Shown: positions 17,694 to 26,194, counted from the first letter of the stretch. The stretch: DNA of 64,000 nt from Roseovarius pelagicus (GCF_025639885.1 NZ_CP106738.1:2108001-2172000), one strand, 5' to 3'. Numbers and translations are program-made. Notes: generated by a model from the sequence alone, not told the origin.

Positions 17694-18049
17694 GACGACA
17701 TTCCGCGAGCTACCATAAGATGTATCGGCGGTACCGAGATAACCTAATTCACCCTGACAAAATTGTCTACTTAAGCGCTTCGTACGAGACTAGATCAAAG
17801 AGAGCCCTTGAGCGCGGAATACCTATGGCTGGCTACTTTACCGAGAGGAAGTTCAACGACCTCAACAAACGCTTCTTTGAAGCGCTTTCAGATTTCGTAC
17901 CGGTCTTGATAATCGAAACAGATGAGATGACGAAAGAGGAAGTTCTGGCAAAAACGCAAGACTTTGCCGCTGAGCCATCATCACGTGTGTCTAGCATCGA
18001 TTTATTGGACGCATCACTAACAGTTGCAAGCGAGGCATATAATGATTGA
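17694..18049 (+). pseudogene. 5'-truncated nucleoside/nucleotide kinase-like gene
   Basis: The frame is open from the IS21 right end to 18049 and reads YRRYRDNLIHPDKIVYLSAS followed by ETRSKRALERGIPMAGYF. The segment PDKIVYL and the following Arg-rich lid region resemble the C-terminal half of deoxynucleoside kinases. The P-loop half is absent, cut off at the IS, so the product cannot be a working kinase. The 3' end overlaps the glycosyltransferase gene by 8 bases, suggesting that the two were one operon before the IS arrived. Confidence 0.5.
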
Positions 18050-19277
18050 ATTGATCGTTCTGACAGGGTTGGCGATTGTGTGTTTCGATTTCCTATTCGT
18101 TGTACGGAGTTCCGCTTTCCTTGGTGAAAAACAGGAAGAGTCGTTGTCTGAAAATCCTCGTCAAGCTCTAGTAATGATCTTGGCTGTTTATGAAGAAACG
18201 GAAACCATTGAGGAAGCAATAAAATTCCTTGAAAGCAATGATCTGCAGGGAATTACCCAGATAATCATTGTTGGTAATGCACGTGAACGAAACGGAGACG
18301 GCATAAATCCAACACTGAAACTTGCAAACAAGGTCGTAACCCGGCCTGATTTTATAAAGATTTTAGAATGCAACATAGCTGGGGCCATCAAAGCGCATCA
18401 AGTTAACTTTGCAGCTTCGCAAATCGACACAGAAACTGATCACACATGGCTGTATGTTATGGACGTCGACACCCGGTTCACACAGCAGAACGTTAAGTTG
18501 CTACGGACAGCGATGTTACAAGAGCATGCGATCATACAGCAGCACACACACTTCCTAGAAGGGTACGACAACAATAGTATTGTTGGAAAGTCATTTGCAG
18601 CTCACCAAACTCGCTGGACCTTGGCGCATGAGATGACACGAATCTGGTTGTATAATAAGTTTAGAGTCGGTGTTTATCACCTTGTTGGCCACGGCATGTG
18701 CATCAAATGCAGTACATTCAAAGAGTTGGGTGGATTTTCGGAAACCGTCAAGATCGAAGATATTCACTTTGGCTACATGTGCTGTATGAAGGGTTACAAG
18801 GTACGGTCGATTGGTCTGCTTGAAGGGTCTGACACACCGGCTGAACTCAAAAGCCTCTGGCAACAACAATATGGCTGGTCCTTAGGCGCATTTCAGATTC
18901 AACTTTACTGGCGACTACTATTAGATACGGGCTTTCAACCTTCGCCATACAACCGCATCCAGAATGCATTCTGTGTCTGGAACTACATTCGATGGTTAGG
19001 CCAATCAATCTTCATGTGGTTCATGCTGTTCCTTTTATTGTTTGGAGTGCAGGCCTACCTGGTTTCTATTTTCTTTGCTATTTACATCTTATCTTTTTGG
19101 ATCAGTGGGTTAGCTATGAAGCGGAAGGAAGTTCTCAACGATGCTCTTCTTGTTGCATTTGTGGCACTAGGCTTTCTAAATTCGTTCATACGAAGCTTTC
19201 CCGTAATTAACTGCTTCTTTGATCAACTCCGTGGAGTAGAACGGAAAAAGTATAAAACTAGACACAGAAAACTGTAG
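18042..19277 (+). CDS. Membrane glycosyltransferase, GT2 family
   Basis: A 411-residue processive-type GT2 enzyme. It has an N-terminal membrane anchor (residues 2-21), a catalytic domain with DVD at 141-143, KIEDIHFGY (about 238-246, catalytic acid) and QQYGW (about 275-279, like the QxxRW of cellulose/hyaluronan synthases), then two or three C-terminal membrane helices (MWFMLFLLLFGVQAYLV onwards). It would extend or transfer a sugar at the inner membrane for a surface polysaccharide. The ATG at 18042 follows GAGG. Low G+C marks it as island cargo. Its promoter was probably lost with the IS insertion. Confidence 0.82.
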   Translation: MIELIVLTGLAIVCFDFLFVVRSSAFLGEKQEESLSENPRQALVMILAVYEETETIEEAIKFLESNDLQGITQIIIVGNARERNGDGINPTLKLANKVVTRPDFIKILECNIAGAIKAHQVNFAASQIDTETDHTWLYVMDVDTRFTQQNVKLLRTAMLQEHAIIQQHTHFLEGYDNNSIVGKSFAAHQTRWTLAHEMTRIWLYNKFRVGVYHLVGHGMCIKCSTFKELGGFSETVKIEDIHFGYMCCMKGYKVRSIGLLEGSDTPAELKSLWQQQYGWSLGAFQIQLYWRLLLDTGFQPSPYNRIQNAFCVWNYIRWLGQSIFMWFMLFLLLFGVQAYLVSIFFAIYILSFWISGLAMKRKEVLNDALLVAFVALGFLNSFIRSFPVINCFFDQLRGVERKKYKTRHRKL

Positions 19278-19347
19278 AATTGACCAACAGCGCATCGGAT
19301 TTGGAGCCTAAGAGAGTCACTGTTATCCACTAAGGATCTGATTTTAA

Positions 19348-19385
19348 TGGTGCCCCACACGGACTCGAACCGCGGACCTACCGAT
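19348..19385 (-). repeat. tRNA 3'-end-like fragment (degenerate)
   Basis: On the minus strand the sequence ends with CGCGGTTCGAGTCCGTG and GGGGCACCA, a T-arm, an acceptor strand and CCA. It has no matching 5' half, and the acceptor is one base short. The anticodon arm cannot be folded normally. It is followed by TTAAAATCA, as is the second fragment at 19519. I read it as a scar of an earlier tRNA-targeted integration, not a gene. Confidence 0.4.
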
Positions 19386-19518
19386 CACAGATTTGCGAGT
19401 CGGTTGGATGTTCATGCGAATTTCTTCGATCCATCGATATCGAGCTTTCTGTGAGACTAAAAAGAGACTATTGCCAAAATTTAAGCGCTCAAATCTACGC
19501 TAAACGCTTGATTTTAAA

Positions 19519-19564
19519 TGGAGGCGAGTAGGGGAATCGAACCCCTGTTCACGGATTTGCAATC
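19519..19564 (-). repeat. 3' half of a tRNA-Cys(GCA) gene directly after the integrase stop
   Basis: The minus strand reads from an anticodon loop TTGCAAA (GCA) through a good T arm (AGGGG/CCCCT around TTCGATT) to acceptor ACTCGCC, U73 and CCA. GCA and U73 are cysteine identity elements. The 5' half is missing and the fragment begins three bases after the integrase stop codon. This is the shape of an att site for integration at tRNA-Cys, and implies that another element or an older host site contributed here. The rest of 19278-19567 holds only the related fragment at 19348 and a GAGACTAAAAAGAGACT repeat near 19452. Confidence 0.6.
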
Positions 19565-19567
19565 TGG

Positions 19568-20752
19568 TTACCCGGCTCGAAGCTTGGTCACTATGTCAGA
19601 CCACCGTTGCATCAACACCACCCTCTGCTCCCAGTACGTCGCCCGATTATACGTCCGCCGAATCGCATTCTTGTCCTGATGGGCCAACGCCGCCTCAATC
19701 ACATCCGCATCATGCCCACGCGTGTTCAGAATTGTGCTGGCGGTAGCACGAAACCCGTGAGCCGTCACTTCCTCTTTGGCGTACCCCATACGGCGAATCG
19801 CTGAGTTGAAAGCGTTCTCAGACAGCCATTTCCGGTTGGAGTTCAGCGACGGAAAGATCAGCTCAACCCCCTCAACGTCGATCCAATTGCATCTGACCAG
19901 TTCGAGTGCCTGGTCAGATAACGGTATTATGTGCTCACGCCGCATCTTCGTTCGCTCAGCCGGGATGCTCCATGCTCTCTCTTCCAGATCGAATTCAGCC
20001 TGTTTTGCACCCCGCACTTCGCCGGGGCGGGCCATCGTTAGGATTTGGAACAGGATCGCATCCTTGATCACCCCAGCACCCGTATAGGCCTCAAGGTCGC
20101 ACAAGAACTGCCCAAACGCTTTTTCATCAGTGATCGCCGCTCGATTGGTCACCTTAACCGGCAACAACGCACCTCGTACCGCCAAGGTCGGATCATTCTC
20201 CGCCCGCAACGTCACAATCGCCAACCGGAACACACCAGAGAGCGTACCGCGCAACTTTTTGGCCGTCTCTCGCCGCCCGCTATGCTCGACCTTCTTCAGC
20301 AGATGGAGGATTTCGGCAGAAGTGATCTCATTGACTGGACGATGGTGCAACGCTTCAGCCAGTGTGTGGATGTGCCAAACCTTCTTGCGCATCGTGGCGT
20401 CAGCCAACTCACGGTCATACGCCTGCTGAATGAACTCTTCAGCCACGAGCAGGAAGGTGGTTCGAGCTTGGGTTTCAGCCTCGATCTGGTTCAGACGTTT
20501 TTGGACGGCGGGATCAACTCCACTCTCCAGCTGCGCGCTGATCGCGTCCCGCTTGGCTCTGGCTTCTCGTAGCGATACGTCCGGATAAGAACCGTGGGTC
20601 ACCAAGCGCTCTTTGCCCAGATGCTTGTATTTTTGTCGCCACAGCTTTGACCCATTAGGTTTTATTAGCACAAACAGACCGTGGGCATCATAGACCTTGT
20701 ACGGCTTTTCCTTGGACTTTGCCTTACGGATTTTGAGGTCAGTCAGAGCCAT
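19568..20752 (-). CDS. P4-type tyrosine integrase (DUF4102 N-terminus)
   Basis: A 394-residue integrase starting MALTDLKIRKAKSKEKPYK. It has the DUF4102 arm-binding domain, a core-binding domain and a catalytic domain with Arg in MARPGEVRGAK, HGFR and a terminal HQDKNAIRRTYNRATYW containing the nucleophilic Tyr region. The ATG at 20752 is preceded by a GGTATC-rich repeat region. The reading frame is open much further upstream through tRNA-Leu, but that part is not protein-like. It lies 3' of tRNA-Leu and on the same strand, the usual arrangement for integration into that tRNA. Confidence 0.92.
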   Translation of the reverse strand: MALTDLKIRKAKSKEKPYKVYDAHGLFVLIKPNGSKLWRQKYKHLGKERLVTHGSYPDVSLREARAKRDAISAQLESGVDPAVQKRLNQIEAETQARTTFLLVAEEFIQQAYDRELADATMRKKVWHIHTLAEALHHRPVNEITSAEILHLLKKVEHSGRRETAKKLRGTLSGVFRLAIVTLRAENDPTLAVRGALLPVKVTNRAAITDEKAFGQFLCDLEAYTGAGVIKDAILFQILTMARPGEVRGAKQAEFDLEERAWSIPAERTKMRREHIIPLSDQALELVRCNWIDVEGVELIFPSLNSNRKWLSENAFNSAIRRMGYAKEEVTAHGFRATASTILNTRGHDADVIEAALAHQDKNAIRRTYNRATYWEQRVVLMQRWSDIVTKLRAG

Positions 20753-20754
20753 GT

Positions 20755-20818
20755 GGGGTATCACCTCCGCGACTGCTATTTGATACCCCACTTTGATACC
20801 CCAAAATGACGGGGTATC
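20755..20818. repeat. GATACCCC repeat cluster upstream of the integrase
   Basis: GATACCCC occurs in direct orientation at 20782-20789 and 20795-20802, and inverted (GGGGTATC) at 20755-20762 and 20811-20818, with a near copy at about 20823. Two copies sit in a TTTGATACCCCAC repeat of 13 bases. The matching pair at 11175-11195 marks the opposite end of the island. Likely arm sites for the integrase or AlpA, which would also let them control the integrase promoter. Confidence 0.55.
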
Positions 20819-20917
20819 GGGTGGGGTACGGTGTTCAGCTATGGTCAGAAGCCTTTCCCCAAAACGCGAAAAAGTCCATGAAAATGGACCTTTATGAGCA
20901 TCTATGTTGAGGATAAT

Positions 20918-21003
20918 TGGTGCCCAGGAGAGGACTCGAACCTCCACATCCTTGCGAATACTAGCACCTGAAGCTAGCGCGTCTACCATTCCGCCACCTG
21001 GGC
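20918..21003 (-). tRNA. tRNA-Leu(CAG), island attachment gene
   Basis: The 86-base gene includes an encoded CCA (20918-20920). Acceptor strands GCCCAGG and CCTGGGC pair fully. The anticodon stem CTAGC/GCTAG encloses loop TTCAGGT with anticodon CAG. A long variable arm (class II) and a T arm with GGTTCGAGTCC are present. Its 3' end (20918-20937) is repeated at 11100-11118, making it the integration site of the island. It is intact, so the insertion restored the tRNA. Confidence 0.93.
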
Positions 21004-21020
21004 AGGTGTCGTGAGCCGTG

Positions 21021-21049
21021 CGTTTAGACCCGAGGCGCGGCAGTGTCAA
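21021..21049 (-). promoter_or_regulatory. Promoter of tRNA-Leu(CAG)
   Basis: On the minus strand TTGACA (21044-21049) and TAAACG (21021-21026) are separated by 17 bases, ending 17 bases before the mature tRNA 5' end. This is a near-consensus sigma70-type promoter. Because the integrase lies downstream on the same strand, read-through from here could also transcribe it. Confidence 0.6.
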
Positions 21050-21157
21050 CGGCATTTTGCCGCGCATTTCGAAATGCCATAGCGCCTTGTTCAAAGCGCG
21101 CCTTGGGGGTAGGACTGAAACTGATAACTGTTAGTCCATTGGCCCGGAGGCACGTCC

Positions 21158-22138
21158 ATGTCGAAACTCGTCACAATCTACGGCGGATCAGGCTTTGTCG
21201 GACGCTATATCACCAGACGCTTGGCCAAAGCCGGCTGGCGTGTTCGCGTCGCGGTTAGACGCCCACACGAGGCCGTACATGTCACGCCCTATGGTGTCGT
21301 CGGTCAGGTTGCCCCGGTTCTGTGCAATATCCGTGACGATGACAGTGTGCGCTCTGTCATGCAGGGTACCGATGTGGTGATCAATTGCGTTGGCACATTC
21401 GATCGCAAGGGCAAGAATAATTTTGACGCCGTCCAGCATGAGGGTGCCGCGCGCATCGCACGCATCGCCGCCGAAACGGGCATTGCGCGCATGATTCACA
21501 TCTCGGCCATCGGGGCCGATGTGGATGCCGACAGCGAATATGCCCGATCCAAAGGGATGGGCGAAGATGCGGTGCTGGAGCATTTCCCAAGCGCCGTGAT
21601 TCTGCGTCCCTCGGTCATATTCGGGGCAGAGGATTCGTTCTTTAACCGGTTTGCCAGTATGACGCGGATGGGTCCGGTTCTGCCAGTGGTCGGGGCGAAT
21701 ACAAAGTTTCAGCCGGTTTATGTCGACGACGTCGCCGCCGCTGCGGAAATGGCGGCATTGGGTCAAGCCGCGCCCGGTATCTACGAGTTGGGCGGCCCGG
21801 ACGTGAACACGTTCCGCGAGTTGATGCAGCAGATGCTGCATGTGGTTCGCCGCCGCCGCCTGATTATGAACATACCGTTCGGGATCGCACGGCTGATGGC
21901 GGGTGTGATGGAACTGGTTCAGACTATATCTTTGGGTCTGGTGCCACCACAGATCACCCGCGATCAGGTTGCCAACCTGCACCACGACAACGTTGTGGGC
22001 GATGACGCAAAGGGCTTTGCCGATCTGGGTATCGAGCCGCAGGCCCTTGAGGCCGTTTTGCCGGATTACCTTTGGCGCTTTCGCCCGGCGGGTCAGTACG
22101 AGGCGATCAAGGAATCAGCCAGCAATCTGCGCGCCTGA
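21158..22138 (+). CDS. NDUFA9-like complex I-associated NAD(P)-binding protein (atypical SDR)
   Basis: A 326-residue atypical short-chain dehydrogenase. The dinucleotide-binding motif is [11 protein letters not shown] at residues 8-18, and NCVGTF and ILRPSVIFG follow in the order of the NDUFA9/epimerase-like family. These proteins bind NADPH and are linked to respiratory complex I or quinone metabolism in alphaproteobacteria; catalytic activity is doubtful. GGAGG precedes the ATG at 21158. It lies just outside the island and is followed 129 bases later by uppP in the same direction, a common order in this group. Confidence 0.8.
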   Translation: MSKLVTIYGGSGFVGRYITRRLAKAGWRVRVAVRRPHEAVHVTPYGVVGQVAPVLCNIRDDDSVRSVMQGTDVVINCVGTFDRKGKNNFDAVQHEGAARIARIAAETGIARMIHISAIGADVDADSEYARSKGMGEDAVLEHFPSAVILRPSVIFGAEDSFFNRFASMTRMGPVLPVVGANTKFQPVYVDDVAAAAEMAALGQAAPGIYELGGPDVNTFRELMQQMLHVVRRRRLIMNIPFGIARLMAGVMELVQTISLGLVPPQITRDQVANLHHDNVVGDDAKGFADLGIEPQALEAVLPDYLWRFRPAGQYEAIKESASNLRA

Positions 22139-22267
22139 GGCAGTTTGCGTTTGATAGGAGCCGGGGATCGTGCGAAGGGCGTCGCATCACCCCAATGTCG
22201 CGTTTGTCTGGCAAGTTCCAGTGACGCGGATTTCTGTCACACGCTATAACACTTCGGGAAATATCTG

Positions 22268-23071
22268 ATGTCTGACACTACTCTGGTCGCGGCCTTTCTA
22301 GGGCTGGTCGAAGGGCTGACAGAGTTCATTCCGGTGTCCTCTACCGGGCACTTGCTGTTGTTCGGACATTTTCTGGGATTCGACAGCCCCGGGCGGACGT
22401 TCGAGGTGGTGATTCAGCTCGGTGCTGTGCTGGCTATCCTGACGGTCTATTTTACCAGATTGTCTGGCGTACTATGCGCAGCCCCCCATGATCCGGCCGC
22501 GCGGCGGTTCCTGTGGTCGATTCTGATCGCGTTCCTCCCTGCTGCGGTCGTCGGTGTGATGGCGCATGGGTTTATTAAGGCGGTTCTGTTTGAAACGCCA
22601 GTTCTGGTGGCTGTGATGCTGATCATTGGCGGCGTTATCATGCTATTCGTCGATCGCCATGCACCCGAGCCACAGCATGAGGACGCTATGAACCTGCCGT
22701 TGCCGATCGCACTATCCATCGGTCTCTTTCAGTGTCTGGCGATGGTGCCGGGGACCAGCCGTTCTGGCGCGACCATTGTCGGGGCGCTGCTGATGGGGGT
22801 TAGCAAACGGGCCGCAGCAGAGTTTTCGTTCTTTCTGTCGATCCCGACCATGGCGGGCGCGTTCGCCTATGACCTGTGGAAGAATCGCGATGTGTTGGAC
22901 CTCAGCGCGCTGGGCGATATTGCCGTCGGCTTCGCGCTGGCCTTTGTGACGGCGGTTTTTGTGGTCAAGTGGGTTTTGGATTTCATCAGCCGCAATGGCT
23001 ATGCCTTTTTCGGCTGGTGGCGAATCATCGTGGGCGTCGTGGCGATAGCGCTCATATGGGCAGGACTTTAG
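22268..23071 (+). CDS. uppP: Undecaprenyl-diphosphatase UppP (BacA)
   Basis: A 267-residue integral membrane phosphatase that recycles undecaprenyl pyrophosphate for peptidoglycan and polysaccharide synthesis. The family motifs [15 protein letters not shown] near residue 14 and [11 protein letters not shown] in the middle form the active site. About eight membrane helices are apparent. Length is normal. The Shine-Dalgarno sequence is weak (GGGAA). Overproduction of this family gives bacitracin resistance. Confidence 0.95.
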   Translation: MSDTTLVAAFLGLVEGLTEFIPVSSTGHLLLFGHFLGFDSPGRTFEVVIQLGAVLAILTVYFTRLSGVLCAAPHDPAARRFLWSILIAFLPAAVVGVMAHGFIKAVLFETPVLVAVMLIIGGVIMLFVDRHAPEPQHEDAMNLPLPIALSIGLFQCLAMVPGTSRSGATIVGALLMGVSKRAAAEFSFFLSIPTMAGAFAYDLWKNRDVLDLSALGDIAVGFALAFVTAVFVVKWVLDFISRNGYAFFGWWRIIVGVVAIALIWAGL

Positions 23072-23124
23072 ATAGGTATTGTTTGTTTACTAATTTTTTT
23101 AATGGCGGCCCTTAAATCTGGAAT

Positions 23125-23189
23125 TTTGTGATCTTTATGTGATGTTGGGTCACAAATACTGACTTTTATTTCCGAACCGGACGTATTAT
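23125..23189 (+). promoter_or_regulatory. Candidate promoter and inverted repeat upstream of gltD
   Basis: TTTGTGA (23125-23131) and TCACAAA (23150-23156) form a perfect 7-base inverted repeat. Just downstream, CTGACT near 23159 and TATTAT at 23184-23189 make a weak sigma70-like promoter about 30 bases before the gltD start. The repeat could be an operator for nitrogen or general metabolic control; the regulator is unknown. Confidence 0.35.
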
Positions 23190-23217
23190 GAACGGCGCAT
23201 AAACAAGAGGTGCGCTC

Positions 23218-24651
23218 GTGGCCAATGATCCTATGCTAAAATTCGTAACCGTGCCCCGGGATATGCCGGAAAAGCGCGCGCCTGATCTACGCAATCAGGA
23301 TTTCCACGAGATTTATGCCGAGTACGCAGACGCCAAGGCCCGCGAACAGGCCAGCCGATGCAGCCAGTGCGGTGTGCCCTACTGTCAGACCCACTGCCCT
23401 CTGCACAACAACATCCCAGATTGGTTGCGTCTGACCGCCGAAGGGCGGCTGCAAGAAGCCTATGAGCTGAGTCAGGCCACCAACACCTTTCCGGAAATTT
23501 GCGGCCGCATTTGCCCACAAGACCGCCTGTGCGAAGGCAACTGCGTGATCGAGCAATCTGGCCACGGTACCGTGACCATCGGATCAGTCGAGAAATACAT
23601 CACCGACACCGCATGGGAACAAGGCTGGGTCAAACCCGTCGCGCCCATGGCCGACCGGGCCGAAAGCGTCGGGATCATCGGCGCGGGCCCCGGTGGGTTG
23701 GCAGCCGCGGATGTGTTGCGGCGCGCGGGCGTTCAGGTGACGGTCTATGACCGCTATGACCGGGGTGGCGGGCTGATGACCTACGGCATTCCCGGATTCA
23801 AACTGGAAAAAGACGTGGTCATGCGCCGCATCGACCAGTTGGAGCAGGGCGGCGTGGAAATGAAGCTGGACTGCAACGTGGGTGAGGACATTTCCTTTGG
23901 TGCGATCCGGGGCAAGCATGACGCGGTGATTATCGCGACAGGTGTCTATAAATCACGCGAATTGCAGGGTCCGGGTGCCGGTGCGACCGGCATCGTACGA
24001 GCGATTGACTATCTGACGGCATCCAACCGGCTATCGTTTGGTGACACAGTGCCAGAGATCGATAGCGGCGAGTTGAACGCAAGCGGCAAGAGGGTCGTCG
24101 TCATCGGCGGGGGCGATACGGCGATGGATTGTGTGCGCACCGCCATCCGGCAGGGCGCAACATCGGTCAAATGCCTGTATCGACGCGACCGGGCCAACAT
24201 GCCGGGCAGCCAGCGCGAAGTGAACAACGCCGAAGAAGAGGGCGTGATCTTTGAATGGTTGAGCGCGCCCAAGGGCTTTCTTGGTGATCCGGTAACGGCA
24301 GTGAAAGTGCAGCAGATGCGGCTGGGAGCGCCCGATGCCACGGGCCGCCAAAGCCCAGAAGAGATCGAAGGCGCAGTTTATGATGAGCCTGCGGATCTTG
24401 TTATCAAGGCACTGGGGTTTGAAGCCGAAGACCTGCCGGGCCTGTGGGATCAACCCGAACTGGCGGTGACCCGCTGGGGCACGATCAAGGCCGAGTACAC
24501 CACCGGGCGCACTGAAATGGACAGCGTCTATGCGGTGGGCGATATCGTGCGTGGCGCGTCTCTGGTCGTTTGGGCGATCCGCGATGGCCGTGACACGGCA
24601 GCGGCTGTTCTGGAGGATCTGAGCGCCACAGCGGCGATGGCGGCGGAATAG
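23218..24651 (+). CDS. gltD: Glutamate synthase (NADPH) small subunit
   Basis: A 477-residue flavoprotein that passes electrons from NADPH to the large subunit for glutamate synthesis from glutamine and 2-oxoglutarate. The N-terminal Cys clusters CSQCGVPYCQTHCP and CGRICPQDRLCEGNC bind 4Fe-4S centres. FAD binding is shown by VGIIGAGPGGLAAADVL and NADPH binding by VVVIGGGDTAMDC. The start is a GTG at 23218 behind AAGAGG. It lies 1.5 kb upstream of gltB, with three small genes between them, the reverse of the common gltB-gltD order. Confidence 0.95.
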   Translation: MANDPMLKFVTVPRDMPEKRAPDLRNQDFHEIYAEYADAKAREQASRCSQCGVPYCQTHCPLHNNIPDWLRLTAEGRLQEAYELSQATNTFPEICGRICPQDRLCEGNCVIEQSGHGTVTIGSVEKYITDTAWEQGWVKPVAPMADRAESVGIIGAGPGGLAAADVLRRAGVQVTVYDRYDRGGGLMTYGIPGFKLEKDVVMRRIDQLEQGGVEMKLDCNVGEDISFGAIRGKHDAVIIATGVYKSRELQGPGAGATGIVRAIDYLTASNRLSFGDTVPEIDSGELNASGKRVVVIGGGDTAMDCVRTAIRQGATSVKCLYRRDRANMPGSQREVNNAEEEGVIFEWLSAPKGFLGDPVTAVKVQQMRLGAPDATGRQSPEEIEGAVYDEPADLVIKALGFEAEDLPGLWDQPELAVTRWGTIKAEYTTGRTEMDSVYAVGDIVRGASLVVWAIRDGRDTAAAVLEDLSATAAMAAE

Positions 24652-24765
24652 ACCGGGTCGGTATGGCGTCGGTTTAACGTCGGTATTTGGTCGGTGCCCA
24701 ATTCGGCGAACCAGCGGTTACAGGTCAATAAAGCTGACTCATAATAGGTAAGGAACACGGACGTG

Positions 24766-25191
24766 ATGGCGGAGAAGACAGGGAAATGCATGTGCGGCGC
24801 GATCAGCTTTACCGCGCGGGGCAGCCTTGACCGTTTTAACATCTGTGCCTGTGATATGTGCCGCCGGATCACCGGATCGCAGTTTTTTAGTGTCTGGCTG
24901 AATATGTCAGAGTTGGACCTGAGCGGCGCCGATAACATCCGCACGCTGCAAAGCTCTGATTGGGCCGAACGCGCATTCTGCGGCAATTGCGGGTCGGTCC
25001 TGTGGTATCGCCCGACCGATGGCGCCGAGGGCGTCGGGCTGTCGCTGGGCCTGTTTGACGATGTGACCGGGCTGGTTGGGGACAATCATTGGTACACTGA
25101 CAAGGCGATATGCCAGACCGTAACACTTCCCCCCGCGCACACCCTGACCGAAGCCGAGACAGAGGCGCAATACAATGGTGGGACGGATTGA
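24766..25191 (+). CDS. GFA-family (glutathione-dependent formaldehyde-activating-like) zinc protein
   Basis: A 141-residue GFA-domain protein. Zinc-binding Cys are visible in KCMCGAISF, CACDMC and FCGNCGS. A GTG one codon earlier (24763) is better spaced from AAGGA, so either start is possible. Most family members have no proven reaction; a few bind glutathione adducts. It is coupled to the following gene by TGATG, and a second GFA gene lies two genes on. Its place inside the glutamate synthase operon is unexplained. Confidence 0.85.
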   Translation: MAEKTGKCMCGAISFTARGSLDRFNICACDMCRRITGSQFFSVWLNMSELDLSGADNIRTLQSSDWAERAFCGNCGSVLWYRPTDGAEGVGLSLGLFDDVTGLVGDNHWYTDKAICQTVTLPPAHTLTEAETEAQYNGGTD

Positions 25192-25766
25192 TGCGCCGTC
25201 TGGACATGCGCCCGATGAAGAAGCTGCGTGGTCGGGCGCGCTATGAACGTGCGTTCCGTCGCGGAATGGCTGGGATCGCGCAGGATTTTCCGCCCGAAGG
25301 TTGCTGGCGTGGCGACTATTACAACTGGAAACTTCCGGTTTATGAAAAGGTCATTTCCCCCGACCACGGAAGTGACGCATTTCGCCGTGAAGCCGTGCAG
25401 GTGATGGTCGATACTGCCGCCCAGATGGCGGGGCATAAGCCACGCGGCGCCGAACATGCTCGCGTGGCAGCGATCATCGAATGGCCGCATCTCTTTGGCT
25501 CGGAAATCTGCGTATTTTTCGACCGGGACTATGAGTTTCGCTTTGATCCCGAACAGCCGACCAAACATGGCTGCGCCGATTATGACATGGGTTGGATCAA
25601 GAGCCGCGCACCCGAGCGCGATCTGCTGGATATGCTGCAAGTGGCGGTGCCGGACGGCTTCTCTCATGCGGGGATCGCCTTCGAGGAATACCAGAGCGAA
25701 GACGACCACACCTATGCCCATGAGCGTTGGGTGGTGATGGAACGCAGTGAAAGGATCGCCGCATGA
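25191..25766 (+). CDS. DUF3916-like protein of unknown function
   Basis: A 191-residue protein beginning MRRLDMRPMKKLRGRARYERA. The early MKKLRG, the FPP...WRGDYYNWKLPV segment and VAAIIEWPHLFGSEICVFFD recall DUF3916 proteins. No membrane segment or catalytic motif is evident. The ATG at 25191 shares one base with the upstream TGA, and its own stop overlaps the next GFA gene, so it is locked between two GFA genes. Its function is unknown and the family assignment is from memory. Confidence 0.6.
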   Translation: MRRLDMRPMKKLRGRARYERAFRRGMAGIAQDFPPEGCWRGDYYNWKLPVYEKVISPDHGSDAFRREAVQVMVDTAAQMAGHKPRGAEHARVAAIIEWPHLFGSEICVFFDRDYEFRFDPEQPTKHGCADYDMGWIKSRAPERDLLDMLQVAVPDGFSHAGIAFEEYQSEDDHTYAHERWVVMERSERIAA

Positions 25767-26194
25767 GCATCGAGGGAAAATGTCTGTGCGGTGCGGTTCA
25801 TATCACAGTGGACGGTCGCCATGAGTCGCAGATCGGTGCCTGTCATTGCCGGATGTGTCAGGCTTGGTCGGGTGGTCTCTTTGTCTGTTTCGAAGCGGAT
25901 GCCGATGCTGTCCAGATCACCGGTCAAGTTGCGCGGCACATATCATCATCCTTTGCCGAGAGAGCGTTCTGTCCGACCTGTGGATCGCATTTGTGGATGC
26001 GCGACACTGACCGCGTTGACGCCCCTTATGATCTGATGCCGGGATTGTTCGATGCGGCACATGACTGGCCGCTCCGATCCGAGATTTACGCCGATCGTGC
26101 AATGACCGCGATCTGCCTCGATGGCACGCACCGCCGTACCTCGCGTGCCGAATACGAGACCACCAACACCCATGTCGAGGGAGACACACCATGA
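25763..26194 (+). CDS. GFA-family zinc protein, second copy
   Basis: A 143-residue GFA-domain protein with zinc Cys in KCLCGAVHI, CHCRMC and FCPTCGS. It shares the fold but only moderate similarity with the GFA protein encoded at 24766, so it is an old paralogue rather than a recent duplicate. It overlaps the DUF3916-like gene (ATGA) and the gltB start (ATGA), so it is translated with the glutamate synthase large subunit. Confidence 0.85.
   Translation: MSIEGKCLCGAVHITVDGRHESQIGACHCRMCQAWSGGLFVCFEADADAVQITGQVARHISSSFAERAFCPTCGSHLWMRDTDRVDAPYDLMPGLFDAAHDWPLRSEIYADRAMTAICLDGTHRRTSRAEYETTNTHVEGDTP

Larger units (their letters stand above)
11100..20937. mobile_element. Integrative genomic island at tRNA-Leu(CAG)
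   Basis: The right end is the 3' part of an intact tRNA-Leu gene, with a P4-type integrase starting 166 bases inside. The left end is a direct copy of that tRNA 3' end (11100-11118, identical over 19 of 20 positions with one base missing). Both ends carry GATACCC repeats. Cargo is visibly more AT-rich than the flanking chromosome: AlpA-like regulator, methyltransferase/ParB-like/HEPN-like cassette, IS21 element, truncated kinase and a GT2 enzyme. The stretch 11119-11417 holds only the repeats and no gene. No conjugation or phage structural gene is present, so mobility would need a helper. Confidence 0.82.

Noticed and set aside
19348..19564. One or two complete tRNA genes
   Set aside because: Only 3' halves fold; the 5' halves are replaced by the integrase end or by unrelated sequence.
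24766..26194. Recent tandem duplication of the GFA gene
   Set aside because: The two GFA proteins share only the zinc motifs and general fold, so duplication was not recent.
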